This document shows, piece after piece, positions 63,954 through 64,000 of a DNA stretch of 64,000 nucleotides. The DNA is from Paludisphaera soli (GTDB lineage: Bacteria; Planctomycetota; Planctomycetia; Isosphaerales; Isosphaeraceae). Each line of letters starts with the position of its first letter. Position 1 is the first letter of the stretch. The stretch is from contig NZ_JAALJI010000011.1 in assembly GCF_011064595.1 (NCBI RefSeq), positions 124,001 to 188,000 of the forward strand, read 5' to 3'. Made by a program: the position numbers and the translations under genes. The notes beneath the pieces were generated by a model. It was not told where the DNA came from. It did no database searches and was given only the letters and a program-made list of their open reading frames with translations.

Positions 63954-64000
63954 GCGTCGGTCGTCAGCCCCATGAACGGCAAGGATGACGGGCGACACGT

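Overview
The window is about 70 % GC, with dense coding on both strands and short gaps. Its gene content points to a planctomycete, probably of the Isosphaeraceae type. The markers are two PSD1 (DUF1549/DUF1553) + DUF1501 gene pairs, a DUF1592/DUF1552 pair, a PVC-type dehydrogenase with HEAT repeats and a haem site, a DUF1559 pseudopilin-like protein with the H-X9-DG motif, a PEP-CTERM protein, two Uma2 proteins and a two-domain DUF1080 protein. The placement is inferred from families only; no rRNA or tRNA gene was found.

Layout. 0-8.6 kb: partial lactonase, SprT-like metalloprotein, a small PIN toxin/antitoxin-like pair, an ECF sigma factor overlapping a membrane partner, a double-PDZ protein and the PVC dehydrogenase. 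8.8-19.6 kb, minus strand: HEAT protein, LssY-domain protein and phosphotriesterase-like enzyme, then DUF1592 and DUF1552 split by about 1.2 kb of AT-richer DNA with two orphan genes, then a second HEAT protein. 19.8-26.5 kb: DUF4272, membrane and MOSC proteins, then a minus-strand chain ribE-rsmA-epimerase joined by ATGA overlaps. The epimerase is broken by an in-frame TAG. 26.8-34.7 kb: B12-type radical SAM protein, SGNH protein, VOC protein, DUF1559, NTF2-like protein and inositol-monophosphatase-like enzyme.

34.7-47 kb is the most coherent metabolic region: Sir2 and a secreted SGNH hydrolase (coupled, minus strand), then on the plus strand a GH32 fructanase-like enzyme, L-rhamnose isomerase, a rhamnose/H+ symporter of the RhaT type, a GH78 alpha-L-rhamnosidase and a double DUF1080 protein. 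I read it as a module for secreted glycan breakdown and rhamnose uptake and isomerisation; rhamnulokinase and aldolase are not in the window. 47-64 kb: rsmH, DoxX-like, Uma2, the two PSD1/DUF1501 pairs on opposite strands around two orphan genes and a PEP-CTERM protein, a 49-residue basic protein, a GH95 enzyme and another Uma2 gene.

Three repeat systems stand out. A two-palindrome element occurs about 19 times in seven gene gaps, mostly as facing pairs. A second palindrome (core ACGGGTTC...GAACCCGT) flanks one orphan gene. An eroded three-unit array built on GAACGAAGCC fills an 800-bp gap at 33.1-33.9 kb. No CRISPR array, insertion sequence or transposase gene was found.
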